From contig JAITMN010000026.1 of the NCBI GenBank assembly GCA_031277355.1, positions 1 through 9,394 on the forward strand: a DNA stretch of 9,394 nt. Reading direction: 5' to 3'. The translations under genes and the position numbers were made by a program. Below the pieces are notes generated by a model, which had not been told where the DNA came from, did no database searches, and was given only the letters and a program-made list of their open reading frames with translations. Positions 1 to 7,066 of the stretch are shown one piece after another. The stretch's first letter is position 1. The number at the start of each line of letters is the position of its first letter. The DNA is from Nevskiaceae bacterium. GTDB taxonomy: Bacteria > Pseudomonadota > Gammaproteobacteria > Steroidobacterales > Steroidobacteraceae.

Positions 1-3
1 AAG

Positions 4-762
4 TCATGCAGCAACCTGCAATGCGGCCAGCGCCGCGCCCACTACGCCAGCCGCAGCGCCGAAGCGCGCCGGACGCAGCGCCGCACGCGCACGCAAATGC
101 GGACTGAAGTGTGCATAGTTTTCCACCACGCCACCGCCAATCACGATCAACTCCGGCCAGAACAGCGAGTCGATCAGCGCAAGATAGTCATTCACCCGCT
201 GCGCCCAAGCGGGCCAATCAAGCCCTTCGGCGGTACGGATGCGCGCCGAAGCGCGCGCGTCGGCGTACACACCACTCATCTGCAAGTGGCCCAACTCGGT
301 GTTGGGAACCAAGCGTCCCTCACTGAACAGACCCGAGCCGATGCCGGTGCCGAAGGTCAGCACCATCACGACACCGCCGACACCCGCCGCCGCGCCGTAA
401 TGCACTTCGGCCAACCCCGCAGCATCGGCATCATTCAGGCAGACAACCTGCCGCCCCGTGGCCGCGCTCAGCAATGCGCTGACCGGCGCACCGATCAGCG
501 TGTGATCGAGATTGGCCGCCGTGTGAACGATGCCGCCACGAATGACCGAAGGCAACGCAACGCCCAGCGGCGAAGACTCCGGCGCGGCCGTGACGACAGG
601 CAGCGTTGCAATCGCCCCAACCAATGACTCCGGCGAGGCGGGTCGAGGCGTTGGCGCCGCTTCCAGCGGCGTCAACAATCCACCGGCATCGTCAACAAGC
701 CCATGCTTGATCGAGCTTCCGCCCACGTCGATTCCCAGCGCACTGCGCCCGACGCTGTTCAT
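4..762 (-). CDS. ppgK: Polyphosphate glucokinase-like ROK-family sugar kinase
   Basis: This 252-residue cytoplasmic kinase probably phosphorylates glucose with polyphosphate and/or ATP. It begins with the ROK phosphate-binding motif GIDVGGSSIK (residues 10-19), has LNDADAAGLAE (109-119) with D111 as likely catalytic base, then the phosphate loop FGTGIGSG (137-144), VPNTELGHL (152-160) containing the ExGH motif, and IVIGGGV (206-212). The cysteine-rich zinc motif of classical ROK repressors and kinases is absent. That absence, the NTELGH segment, the WPAWAQRV stretch and the short length all resemble mycobacterial and other PpgK proteins as I recall them. The frame stays open upstream to 1008, but ATG at 762 is preferred: GGAGG lies 7 nt upstream, the homology begins just after it, and it overlaps the potI stop as ATGA. 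Translation is probably coupled to potI. The donor (polyP versus ATP) cannot be read from the sequence, and a link to polyamines is not established for this family. Confidence 0.82.
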   Translation of the reverse strand: MNSVGRSALGIDVGGSSIKHGLVDDAGGLLTPLEAAPTPRPASPESLVGAIATLPVVTAAPESSPLGVALPSVIRGGIVHTAANLDHTLIGAPVSALLSAATGRQVVCLNDADAAGLAEVHYGAAAGVGGVVMVLTFGTGIGSGLFSEGRLVPNTELGHLQMSGVYADARASARIRTAEGLDWPAWAQRVNDYLALIDSLFWPELIVIGGGVVENYAHFSPHLRARAALRPARFGAAAGVVGAALAALQVAA

Positions 763-1616
763 TGTCCTGCCTCCGCCATACGCATCTCGCGCTCGCGCCG
801 CTTCTCCACACGCTTCAACCACCACGCCGCAACCAGCACACCCGTGCCGACGATCAACACCATCAGCGTGGCAAACGCATTGACGCTGGGATTCACACCC
901 AAGCGCACCTTGGAAAAAATCACCATCGGCAGTGTATTGGCTCCCGGCCCCGAAACGAACTGCGAAACCACCACATCGTCCCAGGATAACGTAAAGGCCA
1001 GCAGCCAACCCGACAGGATCGCCGGCGCAATCATCGGCACGGTGATGCGGAAGAACACCTTTGCCGGCCTTGCGCCCAGATCAAGCGCCGCCTCTTCCAG
1101 CGAATCGTCACAGGAAGCCAACCGCGACTGCACCACCACCGCAACATAGGTCATCGTGAACGTGATGTGCGCCAGCGTGATCGTGACGATGCCGCGATCA
1201 AACTGCCAACCGAACGCGGCGCGGCACACCTGCTCCACCGACACGAACAGCAGCAACATCGACAGCCCGGTGATCACTTCGGGCATCACCAGCGGCGCGG
1301 TGGAAAGGCCACGCAGGAAAGCCCGGCCTCTGAACGGCCCGAAGCGAACCAGCGCCAGACCCGTGAGCGTGCCAAGGATCGCCGCGCCAGTGGCCGTCAT
1401 CGCGGCCACTCGTATCGACAGCCACGCCGCATCGAGCACGGCATGGTCGGTCAGCAGCGCGCGATACCATCGCAGCGTGGGTGAATCATCGGCATCCCAC
1501 ACCGTAACGAGGCGCGATGCGTTGAACGAGAACACCACCAGCAGCACAATGGGCAGGTACAAGAAGGCCAACCCCAGCCACAACATCACGCGAGAAAACC
1601 AGCCACGGGTTTTCAT
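759..1616 (-). CDS. potI: Putrescine ABC transporter permease PotI
   Basis: This 285-residue inner-membrane permease is the second channel subunit of a PotFGHI-type putrescine importer. About six hydrophobic segments are visible, near residues 11-31, 65-90, 105-130, 143-163, 197-218 and 248-267. Between segments 4 and 5 lies the EAA loop that docks on the ATPase, EEAALDLGARPAKVFFRITVP (174-194), with the conserved EAA and G. Length is close to E. coli PotI (281 aa as I recall). The C-terminus is a basic cytoplasmic tail (KRVEKRRERE). Its ATG overlaps the potH stop by 4 nt (ATGA), and its own TGA overlaps the next start in the same way, so it is translated in a tightly coupled chain. Assignment to PotI rather than PotC rests on position behind potH and on the PotF-like binding protein in the operon. 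Confidence 0.93.
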   Translation of the reverse strand: MKTRGWFSRVMLWLGLAFLYLPIVLLVVFSFNASRLVTVWDADDSPTLRWYRALLTDHAVLDAAWLSIRVAAMTATGAAILGTLTGLALVRFGPFRGRAFLRGLSTAPLVMPEVITGLSMLLLFVSVEQVCRAAFGWQFDRGIVTITLAHITFTMTYVAVVVQSRLASCDDSLEEAALDLGARPAKVFFRITVPMIAPAILSGWLLAFTLSWDDVVVSQFVSGPGANTLPMVIFSKVRLGVNPSVNAFATLMVLIVGTGVLVAAWWLKRVEKRREREMRMAEAGQ

Positions 1617-2533
1617 GCGCGCGCCGCCTGCAACGTGCGGTTCTGGAAACGCTGGAAAATGAGGATAGGCACAAGCAACAGCAACACCATCGCAATCGCC
1701 ACGGCGCTGGCGCGCGGCCAGTCGCGGTTCATGAAGAACTCATCCGACAGCAATTTGGCGATCATCAACTGATCGCTGCTGCCCAGCAGCGAGGGAATCA
1801 CGTATTCGCCTACCGCCGGAATGAACACCAGCAGCGACCCGGCGACGATGCCCGGCATCGACAGCGGCAGCGTGATGCGCAGGACCGCGCGGATCGGACC
1901 ACAGCCCAAATCCTGCGCCGCTTCCAGCAGCGTCAGGTCGTGCTTTTCCAGATTCGCGTACAGCGGCAGAATCATGAACGGCAAATACGAATACACGATG
2001 CCCACATACACCGCGAAGCTGGTGTTCATCATCTGCAGCGGTTCGTCGATGATGTTGAGCCACAGCAGCACGTTATTGATCACGCCATCGGTTTTCAGCA
2101 GGCCGATCCACGCATACACGCGCAGCAGAAATGAAGTCCAGAACGGCAGCATCACCAGCATCAGATACACATTGCGCGAGGTTGGCGGGCAGCGCGCAAT
2201 CGCATAGGCCATGGGATATCCCAGCAGCAGGCACAGCAGCGTTGAAATGGCCGCAACCTTTATCGAGTAGAACCACGCGCTGACGTACAGCGGTTCGTTC
2301 AACAGGTATTGATAGCTGTCGAATTGCAGCTTCAATCGCAGCACGCCATCCTCTGCCCAGCGCAGTATCGATTCATACGGCGGCCGGGCCATCGGCGCAA
2401 ACTGGGCGAAGGAGATTTCCAGAACGATCAGCAGCGGAATCAGAAACAGCACCAGCAGCCACACATAGGGAATCGCGACCACCGCACGCTGTCCGGCAGG
2501 CAATCGCAACCTGATGCGCGCAGGCTGACCCAT
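1613..2533 (-). CDS. potH: Putrescine ABC transporter permease PotH
   Basis: This 306-residue inner-membrane permease is the first channel subunit of the importer and pairs with PotI. The N-terminus is short and basic (RIRLRLPAGQR), followed by hydrophobic segments near residues 18-40, 86-108, 120-145, 173-193, 228-250 and 278-293. The ATPase-docking EAA loop is EAAQDLGCGPIRAVLRITLP (204-223). The downstream GEYVIPSLLGSSDQLMIAKL segment (242-261) is typical of PotB/PotH permeases. Length agrees with E. coli PotH (about 317 aa). The start ATG shares one base with the potG stop (TAATG) and there is no clear Shine-Dalgarno sequence, so expression probably depends on translational coupling with potG. 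PotB of a spermidine system is the alternative name; the operon's binding protein favours PotH. Confidence 0.93.
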   Translation of the reverse strand: MGQPARIRLRLPAGQRAVVAIPYVWLLVLFLIPLLIVLEISFAQFAPMARPPYESILRWAEDGVLRLKLQFDSYQYLLNEPLYVSAWFYSIKVAAISTLLCLLLGYPMAYAIARCPPTSRNVYLMLVMLPFWTSFLLRVYAWIGLLKTDGVINNVLLWLNIIDEPLQMMNTSFAVYVGIVYSYLPFMILPLYANLEKHDLTLLEAAQDLGCGPIRAVLRITLPLSMPGIVAGSLLVFIPAVGEYVIPSLLGSSDQLMIAKLLSDEFFMNRDWPRASAVAIAMVLLLLVPILIFQRFQNRTLQAARA

Positions 2534-3681
2534 TACCGCGTCAACACGACGGGGCTGCCCGCCCGCCAGGTCAGATACACCTGTTCATCCCATTCGATGC
2601 GCTGGCCGTGAGTCACCCGCGCAATGTTGGGCTGAGTGACCCGCACGACTTTGCCGCCATCGGCCTGCACCAGATAGATCGACATATCGCCCATGTAGGC
2701 AATCTCGCGCACCACCCCGCGCACGCAGTTCTCGCCGGTGTGCTCGGGCGGTTCGCGCAGCAGATGAATTCGCTCGGGCCGAATCGCCGCGCAAACGCTC
2801 TGACCCGGCGAGGCGTCCACCGCGTAATCCACATGCACCACACCGCCCAGCTCATCGCACTGAATGCGCGCCTGCCCCTCCTGCGCCTCGATCAACCGTC
2901 CCTCGAACAGATTGACCGACCCGATGAAATCGGCCACAAACTTGCTGTTCGGCGCTTCGTAAATCTGCGACGGCGTGCCGATCTGCACGATCTGCCCGTG
3001 ATTCATCACACCGATGCGCGAAGCCAACGTCATCGCCTCTTCCTGATCGTGCGTGACGACGATGAACGTAACGCCCAATTGCTGCTGAATGTTGATCAAC
3101 TCGAACTGCGTATGTTCGCGCAGTTTCCGGTCGAGCGCGCCCAGCGGTTCATCCAGCAACAGCAGCTTCGGGCGCTTGACCAGCGCCCGCGCCAGCGCCA
3201 CGCGCTGCTTCTGACCACCGGATAACTGATGCGGCCGGCGCTTGGCATACTCCGTGAGCCTGACTATCGACAGCATCTGACTGACGCGCTCGGCGATCTG
3301 CGCCTTGGGCAAATGCTCCTGCTCCAGGCCAAACGCGATGTTCTTCTCCACCGTCATATGCGGGAACAGCGCATAGGACTGAAACATCATGTTCACGGGC
3401 CGCTGATACGGCGGGATGGCCGCCAAATCCTGCGCATCCAGAACGACACTGCCGGCGCTGGGCGTTTCAAACCCCGCCAGCATCCGCAGCAGCGTGGACT
3501 TGCCGCAGCCCGAACCGCCCAGCAAGCAAAAAATTTCGCCCTTGTAGATGTCGAGCGAGACATCGTTCACCGCCGCGAAATCGCCAAAGCGCTTGGTTAC
3601 ACCACTGATCCGCACATACGGTTCGGCGGCCGGATCGCTCCAAGGCTCCAGGGCATTGCCATCGTTACGGCTTCTGACCAT
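2533..3681 (-). CDS. potG: Putrescine ABC transporter ATP-binding protein PotG
   Basis: This 382-residue cytoplasmic ATPase powers the importer. All nucleotide-binding motifs are intact: Walker A GGSGCGKST (55-63), Q-loop glutamine Q101 in MMFQSYALFPHM, signature LSGGQ (153-157), Walker B LLLLDEP (173-179) and switch histidine H211 (VVTHDQEEA). A C-terminal regulatory TOBE-type domain follows from about residue 255 to the end. Length agrees with E. coli PotG (about 377 aa). The first ~20 residues are polar and precede the conserved domain, as in PotG. The chosen ATG lies 12 nt after the potF stop and has only a weak ribosome-binding sequence, which suggests coupling to potF translation. The gene runs into potH with a one-base TAATG overlap. 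PotA-type ATPases are very similar; the neighbours decide the name. Confidence 0.95.
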   Translation of the reverse strand: MVRSRNDGNALEPWSDPAAEPYVRISGVTKRFGDFAAVNDVSLDIYKGEIFCLLGGSGCGKSTLLRMLAGFETPSAGSVVLDAQDLAAIPPYQRPVNMMFQSYALFPHMTVEKNIAFGLEQEHLPKAQIAERVSQMLSIVRLTEYAKRRPHQLSGGQKQRVALARALVKRPKLLLLDEPLGALDRKLREHTQFELINIQQQLGVTFIVVTHDQEEAMTLASRIGVMNHGQIVQIGTPSQIYEAPNSKFVADFIGSVNLFEGRLIEAQEGQARIQCDELGGVVHVDYAVDASPGQSVCAAIRPERIHLLREPPEHTGENCVRGVVREIAYMGDMSIYLVQADGGKVVRVTQPNIARVTHGQRIEWDEQVYLTWRAGSPVVLTR

Positions 3682-3693
3682 CGTATCGCCGTG

Positions 3694-4809
3694 CTATTTG
3701 CCGGTGCGAAAGCGCGTCCAGGTGCGCGTCAACTCGCGGGTGAACTCCGGGCTTTCGGGCAAATCCGGCGCCAGCTTCGTCATCAGCTCCGGTGGCGGAA
3801 AGATGCTGGGATCATTCCTGACCTCGGGCTTGATCAGCGACCACGAAGCGGCAACGCTGTTGGCGTAGCTGAGAAAACTGCTGTTCTTCGCCGCCACATC
3901 CGGGCGCAGCAGGTAGTCGATGAACCGATGCGCGCTGTCCACATGCGCCGCATCTTCGGGGATCGCCATGTTGTCGAAGAACATCATCGCGCCCTGCTCG
4001 GGAATGCTGTATTTCACAACGACGCCATTACCGGCTTCAACGGCGCGGTTATGCGCTTGCAGCACATCGCCCGACCACCCCAGCGCCAGACAAATCTCGC
4101 CATTGGCCAAATCTTCGATGTACCGGGAAGAATTGATCAGCCGAACATGCGGGCGAATTTTCATCAGCACGTCTTCGGCGGCTTTCAGGTCTTCGGGCCT
4201 TTCGCTGTTGGCGTCCCGGCCCAGATAGATCAGCACGGTGCCAATCACCTCGCTGGGCGCATCGAGAATCGACACACCGCATTTGGCGAATTGGGACACG
4301 ACCTGCGGATCGTAGAGCATCGCAAAACTGCTCACCGGCGCGTTCGGCATCGCCTCGCTGATCTTCGCCTCGTTGTACGCAATGCCCGACGTACCCCACA
4401 TGTAGTTGACCGAATACTCGTTGCCGGGGTCGAACACCTGCAAACGCTGCGTGAGACTGGGGTCGAGATTCGCAAGATTGGGCAGCAGCGATTTATCGAG
4501 CTTGCGGTAGATGCCAGCCTTGATCTGGCGGGCAAGAAACGCCGTGGAAGGAATCACCACGTCGTAGCCGGTGCGACCGGCAAACAGTTTGGTCTCCAGC
4601 AATTCGTTGGAGTCCATCACCTCGTAGTTCACCTTGATGCCGGTTTCGGTGGTGAAGTCCGTCAGCACCGCAGGGTCGATGTAGTCCGACCAGTTGTAGA
4701 CATTGACCACACCGGAGGCTTCGGAGGCCGCCGGCTTGCCGCCGCCACAGGCAGCAAGCAGCGCGCCGCAGGCGCCCAGCATGGCGAGCCGAAGCAATTG
4801 GGCAGACAT
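3694..4809 (-). CDS. potF: Putrescine-binding (lipo)protein PotF
   Basis: This 371-residue protein captures putrescine in the periplasm and delivers it to PotHI. It aligns closely with E. coli PotF as I recall it, and the ligand-contact residues are kept: W40, S41, D42 and Y43 in YNWSDYI; S88; E187 in DAPSEV; W245 and D248 in GWSGDV; D279 in FFDNMA; Y315 in SYAN (E. coli W37, S38, D39, Y40, S85, E185, W244, D247, D278, Y314). This supports diamine specificity, though related spermidine binders share several of these residues. The N-terminus is unusual: instead of a plain cleavable signal it ends in a lipobox, LLAAC with C21, followed by a small-residue linker, so the protein is probably a lipoprotein. 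A GAGGA Shine-Dalgarno sequence sits 7 nt before the ATG. The gene heads the transporter genes and is preceded by a 112-nt gap with a candidate promoter. Confidence 0.94.
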   Translation of the reverse strand: MSAQLLRLAMLGACGALLAACGGGKPAASEASGVVNVYNWSDYIDPAVLTDFTTETGIKVNYEVMDSNELLETKLFAGRTGYDVVIPSTAFLARQIKAGIYRKLDKSLLPNLANLDPSLTQRLQVFDPGNEYSVNYMWGTSGIAYNEAKISEAMPNAPVSSFAMLYDPQVVSQFAKCGVSILDAPSEVIGTVLIYLGRDANSERPEDLKAAEDVLMKIRPHVRLINSSRYIEDLANGEICLALGWSGDVLQAHNRAVEAGNGVVVKYSIPEQGAMMFFDNMAIPEDAAHVDSAHRFIDYLLRPDVAAKNSSFLSYANSVAASWSLIKPEVRNDPSIFPPPELMTKLAPDLPESPEFTRELTRTWTRFRTGK

Positions 4810-4868
4810 CGCAAAATCCTCGTTCGGATGGTGGTTGGCAAACAGGGGCGCGGGCGCAAACGGGCGCT

Positions 4869-4877
4869 AATATAGCA
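4869..4877 (-). promoter_or_regulatory. Candidate extended -10 promoter for potFGHI
   Basis: In the 112-nt gap between puuA and potF, the minus strand reads TGCTATATT, an extended -10 (TGn followed by TATATT, 5 of 6 matches to TATAAT). No good -35 is found at 16-18 nt upstream, which is usual for extended -10 promoters. Transcription would start near 4862, giving a leader of about 53 nt with the potF ribosome-binding site at its end. The AT-rich hexamer stands out in an otherwise very GC-rich gap. No convincing terminator hairpin with a U-tract follows puuA, so read-through from the upstream genes is also expected. Confidence 0.45.
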
Positions 4878-4921
4878 GTTACCGCAGGCCGCGCACCCGC
4901 CCGGCACGCCCCTTGCGCGCT

Positions 4922-6259
4922 TCAGACATTCAGCAGCAAATGCTCGCGTTCCCAGGAGCTGATGACCTCCAGAAACACCTCGTATTCGGCCTGCTTGACG
5001 ATGGAAAAGGCCGCCACGAAAGACTCCCCCAGCAACGCAATCAGCGGCTCGCACTCGGTGAGCCGGCGCAGCGCGGTATCGAGCGCACGCGGCAGCGAGA
5101 ACGGCAGGTCATGCGCGCTGCCGGTGATCGGCTCGCTGGGCGCAATGTTCTCCACCATGCCCAGATAGCCGCAGGCCAGCGAGGCGGCAATGGCAAGATA
5201 AGGATTGGCGTCGGCCCCCGCGATGCGATTCTCGATGCGACGGCTCTCCGGCTCCGACACCGGCACGCGCAGACCGGCGGTGCGATTGTCGTAGCCCCAT
5301 TGCACATTGATCGGCGCAAGCGCAGCGCGCGTGATGCGGCGATACGAATTCACGTTCGGCGCCAGCAGCGCCATCGCCGCAGGCAGATACTTTTGCAGGC
5401 CGCCGATGTGCGCGAAGAACAACGGCGAGGGCGAACCATCCGGATTGCTGAAGATATTGGCCCGCGTCTTGCGATCGACGACGCTCTGGTGAACGTGCAT
5501 CGCGCTGCCCGGCTCCTTGCTGTGCGGCTTGGCCATGAACGTCGTGTACATCTTGTGCCGCAACGCCGCCTCACGCGCCGTGCGCTTGAACAAAAACGCC
5601 TGATCAGCCAGATCGAGCGGATCGCCATGCAGCAGGTTGATTTCCATCTGCGCGGGGCCATCTTCATGGATCAGCGTGTCGATCTCGATGTCCTGCGCTT
5701 CGCAGAAGGCGTAGATGTCGTCGAACAGCGGATCAAACTCGTTTACCGCAGCGATGCTGTAACTCTGACGCCCCGGCTCGGCGCGACCGGAGCGGCCAAT
5801 GGGCGGCTTCAACGGATAGTCGGCGTCGATGTTCGGCTCGATCAGATAAAACTCCAACTCCGGCGCAATCACCGGGTCCCAGCCGCGCTGCGCATAAAGC
5901 GCCAGCACATGACGCAGCACATGGCGCGGCGCCATCGTCACCGGCAGGCCGTTGGCATAGAAGCAATCGTGAATCACCTGCGCAGTAGGCTCGGCGGCCC
6001 ACGGCACCACACGCACCGTGCGCGCATCGGCCTTCAGCACGATGTCGATCTCCGCCGGACTCATCGCCGAACCCGTTTCATCCGGATAATCGCCGGTAAC
6101 GGTTTGCAGAAAGATGCTTTCCGGCAAACGCATGCCCGCATCGGCGGCGAATTTCTCCGCCGGCATGATCTTGCCGCGTGCGATGCCGGCCATGTCGGGG
6201 ATGATGGCCTCCACCTCCGATATGCCGCGCTCGCGGAAGAATTGATGGATGTCGGTCAT
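4922..6259 (-). CDS. puuA: Gamma-glutamylputrescine synthetase (glutamine synthetase family)
   Basis: This 445-residue cytoplasmic ligase joins the gamma-carboxyl of glutamate to putrescine with ATP, the first step of the Puu catabolic pathway. The glutamine-synthetase catalytic core is complete: metal-binding glutamates E134 and E136 in PELEFYL, E199 and E206 in HEDGPAQMEIN, histidine H255 in GSAMHVHQS, the NSYRR segment (304-308), NRTAGLR (325-331) and E343 in RRIENR. The HEDGPAQMEIN and SAMHVHQS segments are characteristic of the PuuA/PauA branch rather than of biosynthetic GlnA. It is somewhat shorter than E. coli PuuA (about 472 aa). AAGGTG lies about 6 nt before the ATG, and only 15 nt separate it from puuD. 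Its neighbours puuD, puuB and a putrescine importer support putrescine as substrate; other mono- or polyamines remain possible because PauA paralogues differ in specificity. Confidence 0.92.
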   Translation of the reverse strand: MTDIHQFFRERGISEVEAIIPDMAGIARGKIMPAEKFAADAGMRLPESIFLQTVTGDYPDETGSAMSPAEIDIVLKADARTVRVVPWAAEPTAQVIHDCFYANGLPVTMAPRHVLRHVLALYAQRGWDPVIAPELEFYLIEPNIDADYPLKPPIGRSGRAEPGRQSYSIAAVNEFDPLFDDIYAFCEAQDIEIDTLIHEDGPAQMEINLLHGDPLDLADQAFLFKRTAREAALRHKMYTTFMAKPHSKEPGSAMHVHQSVVDRKTRANIFSNPDGSPSPLFFAHIGGLQKYLPAAMALLAPNVNSYRRITRAALAPINVQWGYDNRTAGLRVPVSEPESRRIENRIAGADANPYLAIAASLACGYLGMVENIAPSEPITGSAHDLPFSLPRALDTALRRLTECEPLIALLGESFVAAFSIVKQAEYEVFLEVISSWEREHLLLNV

Positions 6260-6274
6260 GTGATCACCTTTTCC

Positions 6275-7030
6275 TCATCGCTCGGCAGCGCGTTCACGAG
6301 CCGCCGCACCAAAGGCGGCGAACAGCGCAACCGAAAACGGATTCTCGCGCGCCTTCCATTCCGGATGCCATTGCACCGCCAGCGCAAAACGGCGCGCATC
6401 GCGCACACGGAACGCTTCGATCAGTCCATCGTCGGCCCGCGCTTCTTCCACCAGACCCGCACCCAGTTCGCGGATGCCCTGATGATGCAGCGAATTCACG
6501 TCGATGCGCTCGCGGCCCGCCAGATCATGCAGCACGCCGCCCTGCATCAGCGTCACCGCATGCGCGGGACCGTACTGCACATCCAGAGGCTGCGAGGCGT
6601 CTTCATGATGCGTGCGCAGGCCGGGCGTTTCGGCAACGTGCTGCCACAGCGTTCCGCCGCAGGCCACGTTCATCTCCTGAAAGCCGCGACACACCCCCAG
6701 CAACGGCACGCCCTGTTCGATGGCCCGCGCGATCAGCGGCAACGCCGTCGCATCGCGCGCCGGATCATGCCAGGTGCCTTCGCGACTGGCCTCGCCGCCA
6801 TAGCGATACGGCTCGATGTTCGACGGACTGCCCGGAAAAAACAGGCCATCCACGCCATCGAGCAGCTCTTGCAGGCCCAGCCCTTCGCCCAGCGAGGGGA
6901 TCAGCAGGGGCAGCGCCCCGGCGCAATCCAGAATCGCGGCGATGTATTTTTCGCCAACGGCATGGAAGGGATGCGCGCCCAGCATGCGCCGGTCGGCGGG
7001 AATTGCGATGACGGGTCTTCGTGTCGCCAT
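6275..7030 (-). CDS. puuD: Gamma-glutamyl-GABA hydrolase (class I glutamine amidotransferase-like)
   Basis: This 251-residue cytoplasmic hydrolase cleaves gamma-glutamyl-GABA into glutamate and GABA, the step that releases the glutamate carrier in the Puu pathway. The family triad is visible: nucleophile C114 in the elbow LLGVCRGFQEMN, and H222 and E224 in VQWHPEW. The region FFPGSPSNIEP (64-74) and VNSLHHQGI (178-186) are also typical of PuuD (peptidase C26 group). Length matches E. coli PuuD (254 aa). The ATG at 7030 is the first available start after an in-frame stop at 7043-7045, and the first beta strand (RRPVIAIP) begins right after it. No Shine-Dalgarno sequence is visible; a candidate extended -10 predicts a leader of only about 5 nt. 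It is first in the minus-strand unit, 15 nt before puuA. Confidence 0.92.
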   Translation of the reverse strand: MATRRPVIAIPADRRMLGAHPFHAVGEKYIAAILDCAGALPLLIPSLGEGLGLQELLDGVDGLFFPGSPSNIEPYRYGGEASREGTWHDPARDATALPLIARAIEQGVPLLGVCRGFQEMNVACGGTLWQHVAETPGLRTHHEDASQPLDVQYGPAHAVTLMQGGVLHDLAGRERIDVNSLHHQGIRELGAGLVEEARADDGLIEAFRVRDARRFALAVQWHPEWKARENPFSVALFAAFGAAARERAAER

Positions 7031-7041
7031 GTCGAGGCGCG

Positions 7042-7050
7042 ATTAGACCA
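7042..7050 (-). promoter_or_regulatory. Candidate extended -10 promoter for puuD-puuA
   Basis: The minus strand reads TGGTCTAAT, a TGn extension plus TCTAAT (5 of 6 matches to TATAAT). Predicted transcription start is about 7035, leaving around 5 nt before the puuD ATG at 7030. No good -35 is seen; that position would fall over the puuB start codon. The assignment rests on motif match and position only. Confidence 0.4.
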
Positions 7051-7054
7051 CAAG

Positions 7055-7060
7055 TATCAT
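7055..7060 (+). promoter_or_regulatory. Candidate -10 for puuB, predicting a leaderless message
   Basis: TATCAT (5 of 6 matches to TATAAT) ends 6 nt before the puuB ATG. Standard geometry puts the transcription start on the A of that ATG. The six bases between are TCCCCC, which cannot serve as a ribosome-binding site. The -35 position (7032-7037) matches poorly, 3 of 6. The element lies 5 bp from the opposing puuD -10 extension. Confidence 0.4.
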
Positions 7061-7066
7061 TCCCCC

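Noticed and set aside
763..1008. N-terminal extension of the ROK kinase by 82 codons
   Set aside because: It overlaps potI almost entirely in another frame, looks compositionally like a shadow, and a strong GGAGG-preceded ATG at 762 lies just before the conserved kinase motif.
3229..4875. 548-codon plus-strand open frame
   Set aside because: It lies antisense to potG and potF, which are unmistakable. The translation is low in motifs and rich in R, H and Q.
4875..4921. Intrinsic terminator after puuA
   Set aside because: The segment is GC-rich with several imperfect self-complementary stretches, but there is no good stem followed by a U-tract on the minus strand.
4922..6259. Biosynthetic glutamine synthetase (GlnA)
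   Set aside because: The fold is the same, but the sequence details around HEDGPAQMEIN and SAMHVHQS, the short length and the puuD/puuB/pot neighbours point to the gamma-glutamylpolyamine synthetase branch.
4913..7066. Very long open frame on the plus strand leading in frame into puuB (about 1140 codons in all)
   Set aside because: The part before 7067 is antisense to puuA and puuD, whose proteins carry complete catalytic motifs. Its translation is rich in R, H and Q with no recognisable domain, as expected from the shadow frame of GC-rich genes.
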